Positions 8,486 through 16,841 of a DNA stretch of 64,000 nucleotides are shown in pieces. This stretch comes from JBBDSH01 sp040905045 (GTDB taxonomy: Bacteria > Pseudomonadota > Gammaproteobacteria > Eutrophobiales > Eutrophobiaceae). The notes beneath the pieces are model-generated. The model saw only the letters and a list, made by a program, of their open reading frames with translations, was not told where the DNA came from and ran no database searches. Every line of letters starts with the position of its first letter. Positions within the stretch are counted from its first letter, which is position 1. The position numbers were made by a program, and so were the translations under genes. The stretch covers positions 62,001-126,000 of the forward strand of contig JBBDSH010000050.1 of assembly GCA_040905045.1 (NCBI GenBank), written 5' to 3'.

Positions 8486-8713
8486 TCAGGTCTTCTTCAC
8501 CCACCGCTCTCCCTTTTTCTCATAGGACTCCTTGACCGCCGCCCAGGCGACACGATGGGCGGTTTCCTCGCGGCCGGCATCGCCGCGGCGTTTACCGGGG
8601 TCTTTGTATTCATCCCAGGCGCTGTTGTAAGCTTTGCGATAAATGGTCTGTGCGGCCTGTGGCAGGTGCTCACGGACCGGTTTCGGCAGGTCGGCATTGC
8701 GGTCATATGGCAT
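8486..8713 (-). CDS. chaB: ChaB family protein
   Basis: This 75-residue protein matches the ChaB family throughout: MPYDRNADLPKPVREHLP, then AQTIYRKAYNSAWDEY and AHRVAWAAVKESYEK, ending in a short basic tail. ChaB was named as a regulator of the ChaA cation antiporter in E. coli, but its role is poorly defined. No chaA is nearby. The 222 bases upstream contain AT-rich stretches, including ATTATA at 8782-8787, but no well-spaced promoter pair. Confidence 0.85.
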   Translation of the reverse strand: MPYDRNADLPKPVREHLPQAAQTIYRKAYNSAWDEYKDPGKRRGDAGREETAHRVAWAAVKESYEKKGERWVKKT

Positions 8714-8935
8714 TGTATTTACCCCATAATCCAGCCTGGATAATCCTGCACCGACTGGTGCGGAATTTATATGTACAAAACATTATAGACAGCAGGATAT
8801 CGTCAATATCATGATCCCTGTCAAAGTTTTACCAATGAGCGTATCACTTCAGAATTGCTGAATGACTACGGAACCCGATACCTGCGCCAACACTACTCGC
8901 GGAAATACCGACGGCTGAGGCCCGGTTAAAAGTGA

Positions 8936-10048
8936 TCATTGCGCCAATTCGGACAGGCGCGCATGAAACGGACCGTCCTTCATCAGATCCAGGCTACGTG
9001 CCAGACGCCGGCGGTCGTCTTGCCGTGGCAGGTCCCTGAGCGCCGTGAAGATTCTTTCCACCTGATCATCTTTGACTGTCCCGACGAGCGGCTGGCCCAA
9101 TCCCATGATGTATTTGGCACGCTGCAAATCGGCGAATTGTGCCGGGTCGTCCTGCATGGCATTGAAGAGTCTCGTCACTGCCTGTTGCGCCTGTGTCATT
9201 TCGTCCCAGTCTTCGCCGGCGGCGGCATCCAGTATGTGAAAATACTGGTATACCGCCAATGACATCAGCCCGGAAGTGATGCCGACGCGCTGGCGCCCCT
9301 TTTCATCGTAATCCGGCCCTTCGCGCAGGGCACGGCCCAGGTGCGGGTCCCAGCCCTGTACAATCTTGAGATGTTTGATGCCGGGATGTGCCAGAAAACG
9401 CGCCGTACTGGCCTCGTAATCGGCCTCGGTAATCTTGACGGCAACGATGTGATCACCGCCCGGTACGGCACAGAGACGCGCCGCCGCCTCCGCTGTCAGC
9501 GGCAGGCCGCTGACGTCGGGAATCGAATAAAGTCCGATGGCCAGTCCGCGCGAGGCGGCGGCTTCGATGAGCGGGGCGAGATTGTCTGTCACCTGTTCGG
9601 TACCGGCATCGGCGGGAAGATTGGTGCCCGGCCGCAGGAATACCACCGGATAACCCGCCCCGGCCAATAAATCCAGTAATCCGGCATTGGCGGCCACACC
9701 ATCCTCCGGCCGCAACAGTGCCATGCGCACTGTTTCAGGGATCCGGGCCCCGGCCGCGCAAAGAAACCAGGCCTCCAGTTCCGCCACGGTGCGCAGATGA
9801 CCCTGACCGGTGGATGAAGCGACCAAGACGCCTTCCACTCCCAATTCGCCGAGACGTTCGAGGAAGGCGACAGTACGAGCCTCATCGAGCCACCGCCGCG
9901 GCAGGTCGCCCCGTGTCGGATCGAAACAGGCCACCGTCGCCCCGGGATAACGTTCAATGGGCTTTTCAATCAGCTGACTGCTGTCAAGAAAAATGATGCC
10001 TCCTTTAACCGGCCCGTATAGCCTGTATGATATCAACAATTTCATCAT
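8936..10048 (-). CDS. DapA/N-acetylneuraminate lyase family class I aldolase
   Basis: The family forms a Schiff base with a pyruvate-like substrate in a TIM barrel. Visible features are GVEGVLVASSTGQGHLRT (the ligand-binding SSTG loop), IGLYSIPDVSG (conserved Tyr region) and IVAVKITEADYE, which holds the probable Schiff-base lysine. The true substrate is unknown; this is unlikely to be housekeeping DapA because the C-terminus is long. The start is uncertain: ATG 10048 gives 370 residues, but a perfect AAAGGAGG (complement of 9997-10004) is followed only by ATC/ATT codons, with ATT at 9994. It diverges from the U32-like gene and shares its leader. Confidence 0.75.
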   Translation of the reverse strand: MMKLLISYRLYGPVKGGIIFLDSSQLIEKPIERYPGATVACFDPTRGDLPRRWLDEARTVAFLERLGELGVEGVLVASSTGQGHLRTVAELEAWFLCAAGARIPETVRMALLRPEDGVAANAGLLDLLAGAGYPVVFLRPGTNLPADAGTEQVTDNLAPLIEAAASRGLAIGLYSIPDVSGLPLTAEAAARLCAVPGGDHIVAVKITEADYEASTARFLAHPGIKHLKIVQGWDPHLGRALREGPDYDEKGRQRVGITSGLMSLAVYQYFHILDAAAGEDWDEMTQAQQAVTRLFNAMQDDPAQFADLQRAKYIMGLGQPLVGTVKDDQVERIFTALRDLPRQDDRRRLARSLDLMKDGPFHARLSELAQ

Positions 10049-10074
10049 ATAGACCGCAACCAACAGGAGGCAAC

Positions 10075-11004
10075 ATGCAGGGTCTGGAACGCGCGCTGGA
10101 AGAGCTGAATCTTCCCGGCCATGACAGGAATGACCTGCCGTCTTCCGCCCACTCTTTCAGCGACGGCGGTCAATTCCGGGTCGAAATATCGGGGGTCGAA
10201 CGGGTATCTGCGCTGGAGACATTGGTCGCTGAATCCCAGCGACGGCAGGTGCCCATCCACCGCATCATCGCCACGGTTGGCGGCGCCACCTATTTGACAC
10301 AACCGGAACTGCGGGACTTCGCCCGGCTGGCACAAGAACAGCGCATCGAAGTCGTGATGACGCCGGGCCCGCGCCGCGCCTGGGATAACGGCCGGCAGAT
10401 GGCCACGCACGAAGGGCTGGTGTCCGGCATGCGTCTGCGGGGCATGGAAAGCATCCGGCACTGGCTTAAAGACATAGAACGTTGCATCGAAGCGGGCTTT
10501 CGCGGATTTCTTGTCGCAGACGAAGGCGTATTGTGGCTCGCCGACCAGCTGCGCCGGAAGGGCGTGATCCCGAAGGATGTGATTTTCAAGCTCTCGGTCT
10601 TCGCAGGCCAGGCCAATCCGGCCGGCGCACGGGTGGCGGAACAACTGGGTGCCAACACTTTCAATCCTCTGGCGGATTTGACTCTGCCGATGCTGTCGGC
10701 CATCCGTTCCAGCATACACATACCCATGGATATCTATCTATGCCTGGTGAGTTCCATGGGCGGTTTTGTGCGTTTCTACGAGGCGGCCGAGATCGCCCGC
10801 ATCGCCGCACCCTGCTATTTCAAGATCGAACCGGGGCCCTCGGAGGAGACCATCTACGCGCCCTGGAATCCGCCTGCCTATCACGATGACATGATCCGTG
10901 AACGGATACGCAATGCCGAAGTGATGCTGGAACTCATCGAACGCGAGAACCCGCGACTCAAATGCTCGCCCACGGGCGGCGAGGACCTGGCGGTACCCCG
11001 CTAG
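10075..11004 (+). CDS. TIM-barrel-like protein, possibly peptidase U32-like
   Basis: The 309 residues start at ATG 10075 behind a strong CAGGAGG; the frame is open upstream but lacks a comparable site. Features are SDGGQFRVEISGVE near the N-terminus, alternating strand/helix segments (HRIIATVGG, VVMTPGPRRAWDNG, FRGFLVADEG, VIFKLSVFAGQANPAGAR, IPMDIYL) and ACYFKIEPGPSEE near the end. The pattern resembles proteins labelled U32 family in actinobacteria, but the classic U32 cysteine signature is absent. The link to the divergent DapA-like aldolase suggests a joint catabolic or biosynthetic role, which is inference. Confidence 0.5.
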   Translation: MQGLERALEELNLPGHDRNDLPSSAHSFSDGGQFRVEISGVERVSALETLVAESQRRQVPIHRIIATVGGATYLTQPELRDFARLAQEQRIEVVMTPGPRRAWDNGRQMATHEGLVSGMRLRGMESIRHWLKDIERCIEAGFRGFLVADEGVLWLADQLRRKGVIPKDVIFKLSVFAGQANPAGARVAEQLGANTFNPLADLTLPMLSAIRSSIHIPMDIYLCLVSSMGGFVRFYEAAEIARIAAPCYFKIEPGPSEETIYAPWNPPAYHDDMIRERIRNAEVMLELIERENPRLKCSPTGGEDLAVPR

Positions 11005-11008
11005 AGAA

Positions 11009-12253
11009 TCAGCACCAGCCGCGCGTGTTCATTGCCTCTTCTACGCGCTTCAGGGCATTGATCCACGCACCCAGACGCACCGATTCGATCTGAAAGCGTG
11101 CCGCGGTATTCACCGCCGCATGATAGCCGGCAATCAGCCGTTCACGGCGCAAGCGGTTAATGGTATCCAGATCCCAGTAGTCGTCGGTCAACCCTTGTGT
11201 TCGCTCCATCTGACACAGATGCACGCTGCCGGCATTGGCGAGCACATCGGGTACTACGGTGACGCCGTTATCCAACAGGATCGCGTCGGCTTCCAGCGTC
11301 GTCGGTGCATTGGCCGCTTCCACCAGCATACGCGCCTTGATGCGCGGGGCATTGTCAGACGTAATCACACCCTGCAGCGCGGCGGGCACCAGGACATCGC
11401 AATCCGACTCCAGCAACTCCGCATTGGTAATCGGCGCAGTACCGGACAGGCCCCCGACGCCGCCGGTTTCATGCTTGTGTTCCAGCAACGACGGGATGTC
11501 GATACCGTCTTTGGCGTAAACGCCGCCACGGCTGTCACTGACAGCAACCACCCGACAACCTGCTTCAGAGAATAGCCGCGCAGCCACCGAACCGACCTGA
11601 CCGAATCCCTGCACGGCGACGCGGGCGTTTTCGATTTGCAGTCCGGCCTCCCCGGCGGCTTCCCGAAAGACGTCAAATACCCCGCGGCCGGTCGCCTCGT
11701 AGCCGCCCAGTGTACCACCGAGTATGGGCGGTTTGTCATTCACCGCCGCCGGTGCATGGCGGCCGGTGATCTGTTCGTATTCATCCAGCATCCAGGCCAT
11801 ACTCTGCAAATCCGTGCCGACATCGGCGCCGGGCACGTCGTAGTCCGGCCCGGCCGGTTGCAGGTAACGCATGTAACCGCGGCACAGGCTTTCGTATTCC
11901 CGCACGCTGAGTTCGCGCGGATCCGCCTTGATGCCGCCCTTGCCGCCACCCGCCGGGATCAGGCCCGCCGCGTGCTTTATCGTCATGATCATTGCCAGCG
12001 CCTTGACCTCATCCAGGTTCAGATCCGCGGATATGCGCGTGCCGTCGCGTGTCGGTCCGAGCGCATCGTTGTAGCGCACGCGGTAGGCATCAAACACACG
12101 GAAGCTGCCGTCATCCATTTTCAGGGGGATGCGGAAAGCAAGAATGCGTGCCGGCGCGCTCATCAGCTCAACGACATTGGGATTAACCTCTCCATATTCC
12201 GCAGAACGGTGCAGAAGAGAAGTGCTCTGTTCGAGGAAATCGTACATCCGCAA
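11009..12253 (-). CDS. Glu/Leu/Phe/Val dehydrogenase family protein
   Basis: The 414 residues have the ELFV dehydrogenase layout. The N-terminal substrate domain has K93 (MTIKHAA), catalytic K105 (PAGGGKGGI) and D145 (VPGADVGTD). The C-terminal NAD(P) domain has the VAVQGFGQVGSVAA Rossmann loop at about residue 210. The glutamate-dehydrogenase GPxKGGxR loop reads GPTRDGTR here (R69 for the lysine that binds the gamma-carboxylate), so the substrate may not be glutamate. It ends 4 bases from the convergent U32-like gene and diverges from the ATP-grasp operon. Confidence 0.85.
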   Translation of the reverse strand: MRMYDFLEQSTSLLHRSAEYGEVNPNVVELMSAPARILAFRIPLKMDDGSFRVFDAYRVRYNDALGPTRDGTRISADLNLDEVKALAMIMTIKHAAGLIPAGGGKGGIKADPRELSVREYESLCRGYMRYLQPAGPDYDVPGADVGTDLQSMAWMLDEYEQITGRHAPAAVNDKPPILGGTLGGYEATGRGVFDVFREAAGEAGLQIENARVAVQGFGQVGSVAARLFSEAGCRVVAVSDSRGGVYAKDGIDIPSLLEHKHETGGVGGLSGTAPITNAELLESDCDVLVPAALQGVITSDNAPRIKARMLVEAANAPTTLEADAILLDNGVTVVPDVLANAGSVHLCQMERTQGLTDDYWDLDTINRLRRERLIAGYHAAVNTAARFQIESVRLGAWINALKRVEEAMNTRGWC

Positions 12254-12595
12254 CCTCCAGCTGTTTCAAATCCGGATTCAAACATCTTGCGCTATTCATA
12301 AACCTGCCGCAAGATCATAAACTGCGCAATAACCACTGGATTTTGGTCAGCGTTGCATTATTTCAACGGCGGCGGCGGGAATGTAATCGATTCTTCAGGT
12401 TCATGCGTGGCAGGGAATTTGGCGGTCTCGAATATTCTCTGTTACCCAGCAAAATGAATATATCGGCTGTCGCCATATGGCAACGATAGTGCCGACATTA
12501 CTCTCTCCCAGCGATAAACTTTTCAGGGATTAACTTGATGCGGATCAATTTCCGCCTCAACCTTGTCTTCGACAATGGTTCTTCTTGATAACTTC
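12254..12595. other. Divergent intergenic region, dehydrogenase / ATP-grasp operon
   Basis: The full gap to the ATP-grasp gene is 398 bases, with no gene seen. The complement directly before the dehydrogenase ATG carries GGAGGTTGCGG as ribosome site. The middle has AT-rich stretches and a short inverted repeat CGCCATATGGC (near 12471-12481) that could be an operator, but no family can be assigned. The promoter of the ATP-grasp operon is listed separately. Confidence 0.4.
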
Positions 12596-12625
12596 TTGTC
12601 CATGATAAAGTTTATTTACTATTAT
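12596..12625 (+). promoter_or_regulatory. Probable sigma-70 promoter of the ATP-grasp operon
   Basis: TTGTCC (12596-12601) and TATTAT (12620-12625) are 18 bases apart in an AT-rich stretch. The start codon at 12652 lies 26 bases after the -10 box, with AGAGGA (12642-12647) as ribosome site. The spacing and short leader make this the best promoter in the gap. Confidence 0.5.
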
Positions 12626-12651
12626 GGATAACACTGTAATAAGAGGAATTA

Positions 12652-13956
12652 ATGACCTGTAACGTTTTCATTATCGGCCTGGATTCGCTGGTAGAGGAGC
12701 AACTAAAGCATATACCGCACGCCTCGCTCTACAATATCATGCCGCTTCTGACACAGGACGAGATAACCCGCGCACCCGAGTACGATATGCGCGCCCTGAC
12801 AGAGAAAAGCGAAAAGGTGCTCGATTCTTTCCCGGGCAGCATCGATGCGATCGTGACCTGCTGGGATTTCCCGTCCAATCTGCTTGCTATTCCTCTTCGC
12901 TCGAAACGGGGGCTGCCGTCACCGGCACTGGAAGCGGCCTTGCGCTGCGAACATAAATACTGGAGCCGGGTTGTTCAGGCGAAGGTCATGCCCGAATCCG
13001 TACCCGAGTTTCAAGCCGTCGATCCCTTCGCCGACGACCCGCTGGCGCAAATCCGACTGCCTTATCCGTTCTGGCTGAAGCCGGTCAAGTCCTATGGCTC
13101 TCATCTGGGTTTCAGGATTAACAACGAGCAGGATTTGCAACAGGCCATTCCACTCATTCGCAAAAACATCGGCCGGCTGGGCAAGCCCTTTGATTATTTT
13201 CTCGAGCAGGTCGAATTGCCCGCGGAGATCAGGCCGGTTACCGGACATCACTGCATTGCCGAAGCCATTATCTCAAGAGGACGCCAGTGCACTCTTGAAG
13301 GCTACGTCCAGAACGGATATATCGATATTTATGGTGTGGTGGATTCCATCCGCGACACACACTTCCGCTCGTGCTTTGCCCGCTATGAATACCCCTCCAA
13401 CCTGCCGCAAGAGCTGCGTTCCCGCATGACGGAAGCGGGCAAACAGATTATCAAGGCTGCAGGGCTGGATAATTCGCCCTTCAATATCGAGTTTTACTAT
13501 GACCGTCCCCGCGATCACCTCTGGCTGCTGGAAATCAATACCCGTATATCACGTTCCCATACGCCGCTGTTCCAGATGGTCGACGGCGCCTCGCATCTCA
13601 AGGTTATGCTCGACGTGGGCCTGGGGCGGCCGGTCCATGCGCCGCACCGGGAAGGTAACTATCCGCTTGCGGCCAAGTTCATGCTGCGGGTTTTCAAGGA
13701 CAAGAAAGTAGAGCAGGCGCCGGGCAGTGCGGAAATTGAGGCTGTTCAACAACGCTTTCCCGGCAGCGTGGTCGAAGTAGGAGTCAAGGCGGGAATGCGT
13801 CTGTCCGAGATGATAAATCAGGATGCGTATTCTTATGAAATCATGGATTTGTTCCTGGGCGCACAGAACCATCATCAGCTCATGGCCCGCTACCGCGAAT
13901 GCCTGCAAATGCTACCGTTTCGTTTCTCGTCGCCGGACAAGGCGGAAACCCCGTGA
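12652..13956 (+). CDS. ATP-grasp ligase, paralog 1 of 3
   Basis: The 434 residues have an N-terminal Rossmann-like part (NVFIIGLDSL), then CEHKYWSR (about 99-106), PFWLKPVKSYGS with the probable ATP-binding K143, and FNIEFYYD plus LLEINTRIS with E280, E294 and N296 as probable Mg-ATP ligands. A C-terminal domain of about 110 residues follows. ATP-grasp enzymes join a carboxylate to an amine or thiol through an acyl phosphate; this family's substrate is unknown to me. It is the first gene of an operon with paralogs 2 and 3, an M20 peptidase and a CocE-type hydrolase. Confidence 0.85.
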   Translation: MTCNVFIIGLDSLVEEQLKHIPHASLYNIMPLLTQDEITRAPEYDMRALTEKSEKVLDSFPGSIDAIVTCWDFPSNLLAIPLRSKRGLPSPALEAALRCEHKYWSRVVQAKVMPESVPEFQAVDPFADDPLAQIRLPYPFWLKPVKSYGSHLGFRINNEQDLQQAIPLIRKNIGRLGKPFDYFLEQVELPAEIRPVTGHHCIAEAIISRGRQCTLEGYVQNGYIDIYGVVDSIRDTHFRSCFARYEYPSNLPQELRSRMTEAGKQIIKAAGLDNSPFNIEFYYDRPRDHLWLLEINTRISRSHTPLFQMVDGASHLKVMLDVGLGRPVHAPHREGNYPLAAKFMLRVFKDKKVEQAPGSAEIEAVQQRFPGSVVEVGVKAGMRLSEMINQDAYSYEIMDLFLGAQNHHQLMARYRECLQMLPFRFSSPDKAETP

Positions 13957-14012
13957 CACCCGCCGCCGGAACAACCCGCGCCGCGACCTTCCCGGACGGG
14001 TTTTAGTTGATT

Positions 14013-14037
14013 CCGATCATGACAGGGATCGGTTTTC
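14013..14037 (+). terminator. Weak hairpin and T-run between ATP-grasp genes 1 and 2
   Basis: CCGATC (14013-14018) pairs with GATCGG (14027-14032) across an 8-base loop and is followed by TTTT. The stem is only 6 base pairs, so it may attenuate rather than stop transcription before the next gene. Confidence 0.35.
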
Positions 14038-14120
14038 TATGATATGGATTGTATCCGGGTGTATTTAATCCCCCGGATAATCTAAATTCGTTAGTGCACG
14101 CCGCCACTTTTATCAAACCT

Positions 14121-15419
14121 ATGCATATGGCCGATTCTCCCGACAAGAATATTTTCGTTCTCGGCCTGAATGATTTTAATCTCGGGAAACTGAAAACCGT
14201 TCACGGTGCTGAAGATTACGCCTACCACGGTCTGTTGTCGCCGGAGGAGATCCTGGAGGCTGACGCCTATCCAATTCGTGACATGATCGATCGTGCCCGG
14301 CAGCAACTGCATGAGTTTCAGGGTTCGGTGGACGCCATCATCGGCTATATGGACTTTCCGGTCAGCACGATGCTGCCGATCCTCAAGCGCGGCTTCGACC
14401 TGCCGGGGCCATCGCTGGAAAGCCTGCTCAAATGCGAACACAAATACTGGAGTCGGCTGGAGCAGCAGAAGGCGGTTCCGGACGTAACCCCGGCCTTTGC
14501 CGCCTTCAATCCCTTCGATAAAGACGCCAGAGAACGTATCGACCTGCCTTATCCTTTCTGGGTAAAGCCGATCAAATCCGCCGGTTCGTGGCTGGGCTTT
14601 CGCATCGGCAGTAACAAACAGTTTGATGATGCCGTGCAAACCATCCGTCAACACATCGGACGTTTCGGCGATCCCTTCAACTACATCCTGGAACAGGCGG
14701 ACCTGCCGGAGGATATCGCGCGGGTCGGAGGCAACTGGTGTATCGCCGAACAGATCATCGGCGGGCGGCAGATTACCGTCGAAGGCTATGTTTTGAACGG
14801 TTCCATCCGCTCCCACGGGATCATCGACTCGATTCTGTATCCCGGAACATCGAGTTTCTTCCGCTACCAATACCCGTCCGGAATACCCGAAGCTGTAAAG
14901 CAGAGAATGCTTACCAGCATTGAGACGCTGCTTACAGCCATTGGTTATGATAATTCGGCCTTTAACATCGAGTTTTTCTGGGACGAAGCCACGGATCAAC
15001 TGTGGCTGCTTGAGATCAACACCCGCGTGGCGCAGCACCACAGCGACCTGTTCGAAAAGGTCGACGGAGTTTCCAACCATCAGGTGACTGTGGATGTGGC
15101 CCTGGGCCTGGAACCGCACATGCAGCCGGGAGCAGGCTTGTTCAACTGTGCTGCGGCATGCTGGCTGCGACACTGGCGGGACGGTATCGTGCGCCGGGTC
15201 CCCACAAAAGGCGAGATTGCTGAAATCGAAGAGCGCATGCCGGGCACCGTTATCGAGCTGGAAGTGCACGAAGGTAAGCGGCTTGCCGAGATCGTCGATC
15301 AAGACAGCTACAGTTATGTGCTCGCGCTGATTTACGTCGGAGGCATGAACGAAAGCGATTTATTGAATCAATACGAAGCCTGTGTACAGGCCTTGAGATT
15401 TGAGATTGAAGCGGTTTAA
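14121..15419 (+). CDS. ATP-grasp ligase, paralog 2 of 3
   Basis: This is clearly a paralog of its neighbours: KNIFVLGLNDFN at the N-terminus, CEHKYWSRLEQQK, PFWVKPIKSAGSWLGFRIG, and the metal-binding pair NIEFFWD and LLEINTRVAQHHSDLF. The C-terminal domain includes LEVHEGKRLAEIVDQDSYSY, matched by IQVHPGMWLSELMDQDSYTY in paralog 3. ATG 14121 or 14127 begins just before the conserved part; an in-frame ATG at 14049 adds a leader unlike the paralogs. No clear ribosome site is seen. The substrate is unknown. The M20 peptidase follows after 70 bases. Confidence 0.85.
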   Translation: MHMADSPDKNIFVLGLNDFNLGKLKTVHGAEDYAYHGLLSPEEILEADAYPIRDMIDRARQQLHEFQGSVDAIIGYMDFPVSTMLPILKRGFDLPGPSLESLLKCEHKYWSRLEQQKAVPDVTPAFAAFNPFDKDARERIDLPYPFWVKPIKSAGSWLGFRIGSNKQFDDAVQTIRQHIGRFGDPFNYILEQADLPEDIARVGGNWCIAEQIIGGRQITVEGYVLNGSIRSHGIIDSILYPGTSSFFRYQYPSGIPEAVKQRMLTSIETLLTAIGYDNSAFNIEFFWDEATDQLWLLEINTRVAQHHSDLFEKVDGVSNHQVTVDVALGLEPHMQPGAGLFNCAAACWLRHWRDGIVRRVPTKGEIAEIEERMPGTVIELEVHEGKRLAEIVDQDSYSYVLALIYVGGMNESDLLNQYEACVQALRFEIEAV

Positions 15420-15489
15420 ATCGGATCAAGCGGGCAGGCATGCGAGCGTGCATGCCGGCCGGACTTTTCGTGACGGAGGAAACTGACCG

Positions 15490-16824
15490 ATGGTGCAACG
15501 CACAAACTTTGTCAACCCCGATCGCATCGCCGAGCGGTTGGTGTCCTTCGTCCGCATTCCCTCCATTACGGGCCACGAGGACCAGGCAGTTAACCAGCTT
15601 GCCAACTGGCTGCAGAAACTGGACGTGGAAATCGACTACTGGAACGACGGCATCACGGCCCTGCAGAGGGATCCAAACTATCCCGGGCACGTGGTCGTGC
15701 GGGCCGGGTGCCGGGTGGTCGTCGGCGACGCCGGGGGCGAACGGCCCGGACCGACGGTGATGCTTACCGGGCACGTTGATGTCGTGCCGCCCGGCGATTA
15801 TGAACGCTGGGACTACGAACCCTTTTCGGGGGAACAGCGCGACGACAGAGTCTACGGCTGCGGCGCCTCCGACATGAAATCCGGGCTCATTGCGGCGCTT
15901 GAGGCGTTTCAGGCGTTTGCCGACGGACCCAGGAAGTTTGCCGGCCGGGTGATTCTGGTGGCGGTTCCGGCCGAGGAGGACAGCGGACTGGGTACGCTGG
16001 CGGCGATCCGCCGGGGCTGGGACGCCGACGCGGCTATCATACCGGAACCCACCTCGCAGAACGGAGTGCCGCAGCTGGTTATCGCGCATGCGGGCGCCAT
16101 GTCCTACGTCATCGAAGTGCCCGGGCTGGCGGCGCACGCCGGCAAGCGCCTTCAGGGACAGAACTCCCTCGATCATTTTCTTTCGATCATGGACGCCATG
16201 CGCGAGGATGAAAAACGGCTCAATGAATCCGAGCAACACCCCCTGATGCAGGCATTGAAGCTTCCCTATGCCACCAACGTGGGCATGATTGAAGGCGGGC
16301 TATGGTCCTCAAGCGTGATGGACTCGCTCAAGGCCACCGTCCGTATCGGCATCGCCCTGAACGAAACCGTGGAGCAGGCGGACAAACGGTTCCGGGCGGC
16401 TATCATGAATACCATCAAGGCTGATCCGTGGTTATCAAAAAACCCGCCGAAGATCACACGCCAGGCCGCTGGTTTCGGATCCTCGCATATACCTGAGAAT
16501 CATCCCCTGGTAAGTGCCGTATCCGGATCCGCGGAGGAAGTTTTTCGCAATTCAACGCCGATTACCGGTGCTCCCTATGGTTGCGACATGTCCGGCTGGA
16601 TCCGGCTCGCCGGAGTACCAACCGTCCTTTACGGTCCGGGCGAGATCACATGCGCCCATGGTCCCAATGAGTGGGCGTCACTGGATACAACCTACCGTTC
16701 CGCTCAGGTGATGGTCAAGGCAACCGAGCGGATACTGGATATGGATATGGAAGAATTACGCAAGCTGAACAGACAATGTTTCCCTAAAACCCACAAATCC
16801 CGTTCACGCTTTCATAAACGATAG
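15490..16824 (+). CDS. M20 family (ArgE/DapE/ACY1-like) metallohydrolase
   Basis: M20 enzymes are di-zinc hydrolases that cleave N-acyl amino acids or small peptides. The 444 residues show the zinc-ligand and catalytic motifs in order: TGHVDVVPPGD (H, catalytic D), CGASDMKSG (bridging D), PAEEDSG (catalytic E and ligand E), EPT, and CAHGPNEWA (last His). The dimerisation-domain motif GLAAHAGKR is also present. GGAGGA stands before ATG 15490. It sits inside the ATP-grasp array, 17 bases before paralog 3, so it probably trims or deacylates a substrate or product of those ligases; that is inference. Confidence 0.9.
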   Translation: MVQRTNFVNPDRIAERLVSFVRIPSITGHEDQAVNQLANWLQKLDVEIDYWNDGITALQRDPNYPGHVVVRAGCRVVVGDAGGERPGPTVMLTGHVDVVPPGDYERWDYEPFSGEQRDDRVYGCGASDMKSGLIAALEAFQAFADGPRKFAGRVILVAVPAEEDSGLGTLAAIRRGWDADAAIIPEPTSQNGVPQLVIAHAGAMSYVIEVPGLAAHAGKRLQGQNSLDHFLSIMDAMREDEKRLNESEQHPLMQALKLPYATNVGMIEGGLWSSSVMDSLKATVRIGIALNETVEQADKRFRAAIMNTIKADPWLSKNPPKITRQAAGFGSSHIPENHPLVSAVSGSAEEVFRNSTPITGAPYGCDMSGWIRLAGVPTVLYGPGEITCAHGPNEWASLDTTYRSAQVMVKATERILDMDMEELRKLNRQCFPKTHKSRSRFHKR

Positions 16825-16841
16825 ACGTACAGTGATGAATT

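Noticed and set aside
8782..8810. TATAAT-like box upstream of chaB with TTGACG nearby
   Set aside because: The spacing between the two boxes is 13 bases, too short for a normal sigma-70 promoter.
14091..15302. A 403-codon open frame antisense to ATP-grasp paralog 2
   Set aside because: The + strand frame has matching paralogs and catalytic motifs; the antisense frame has none.
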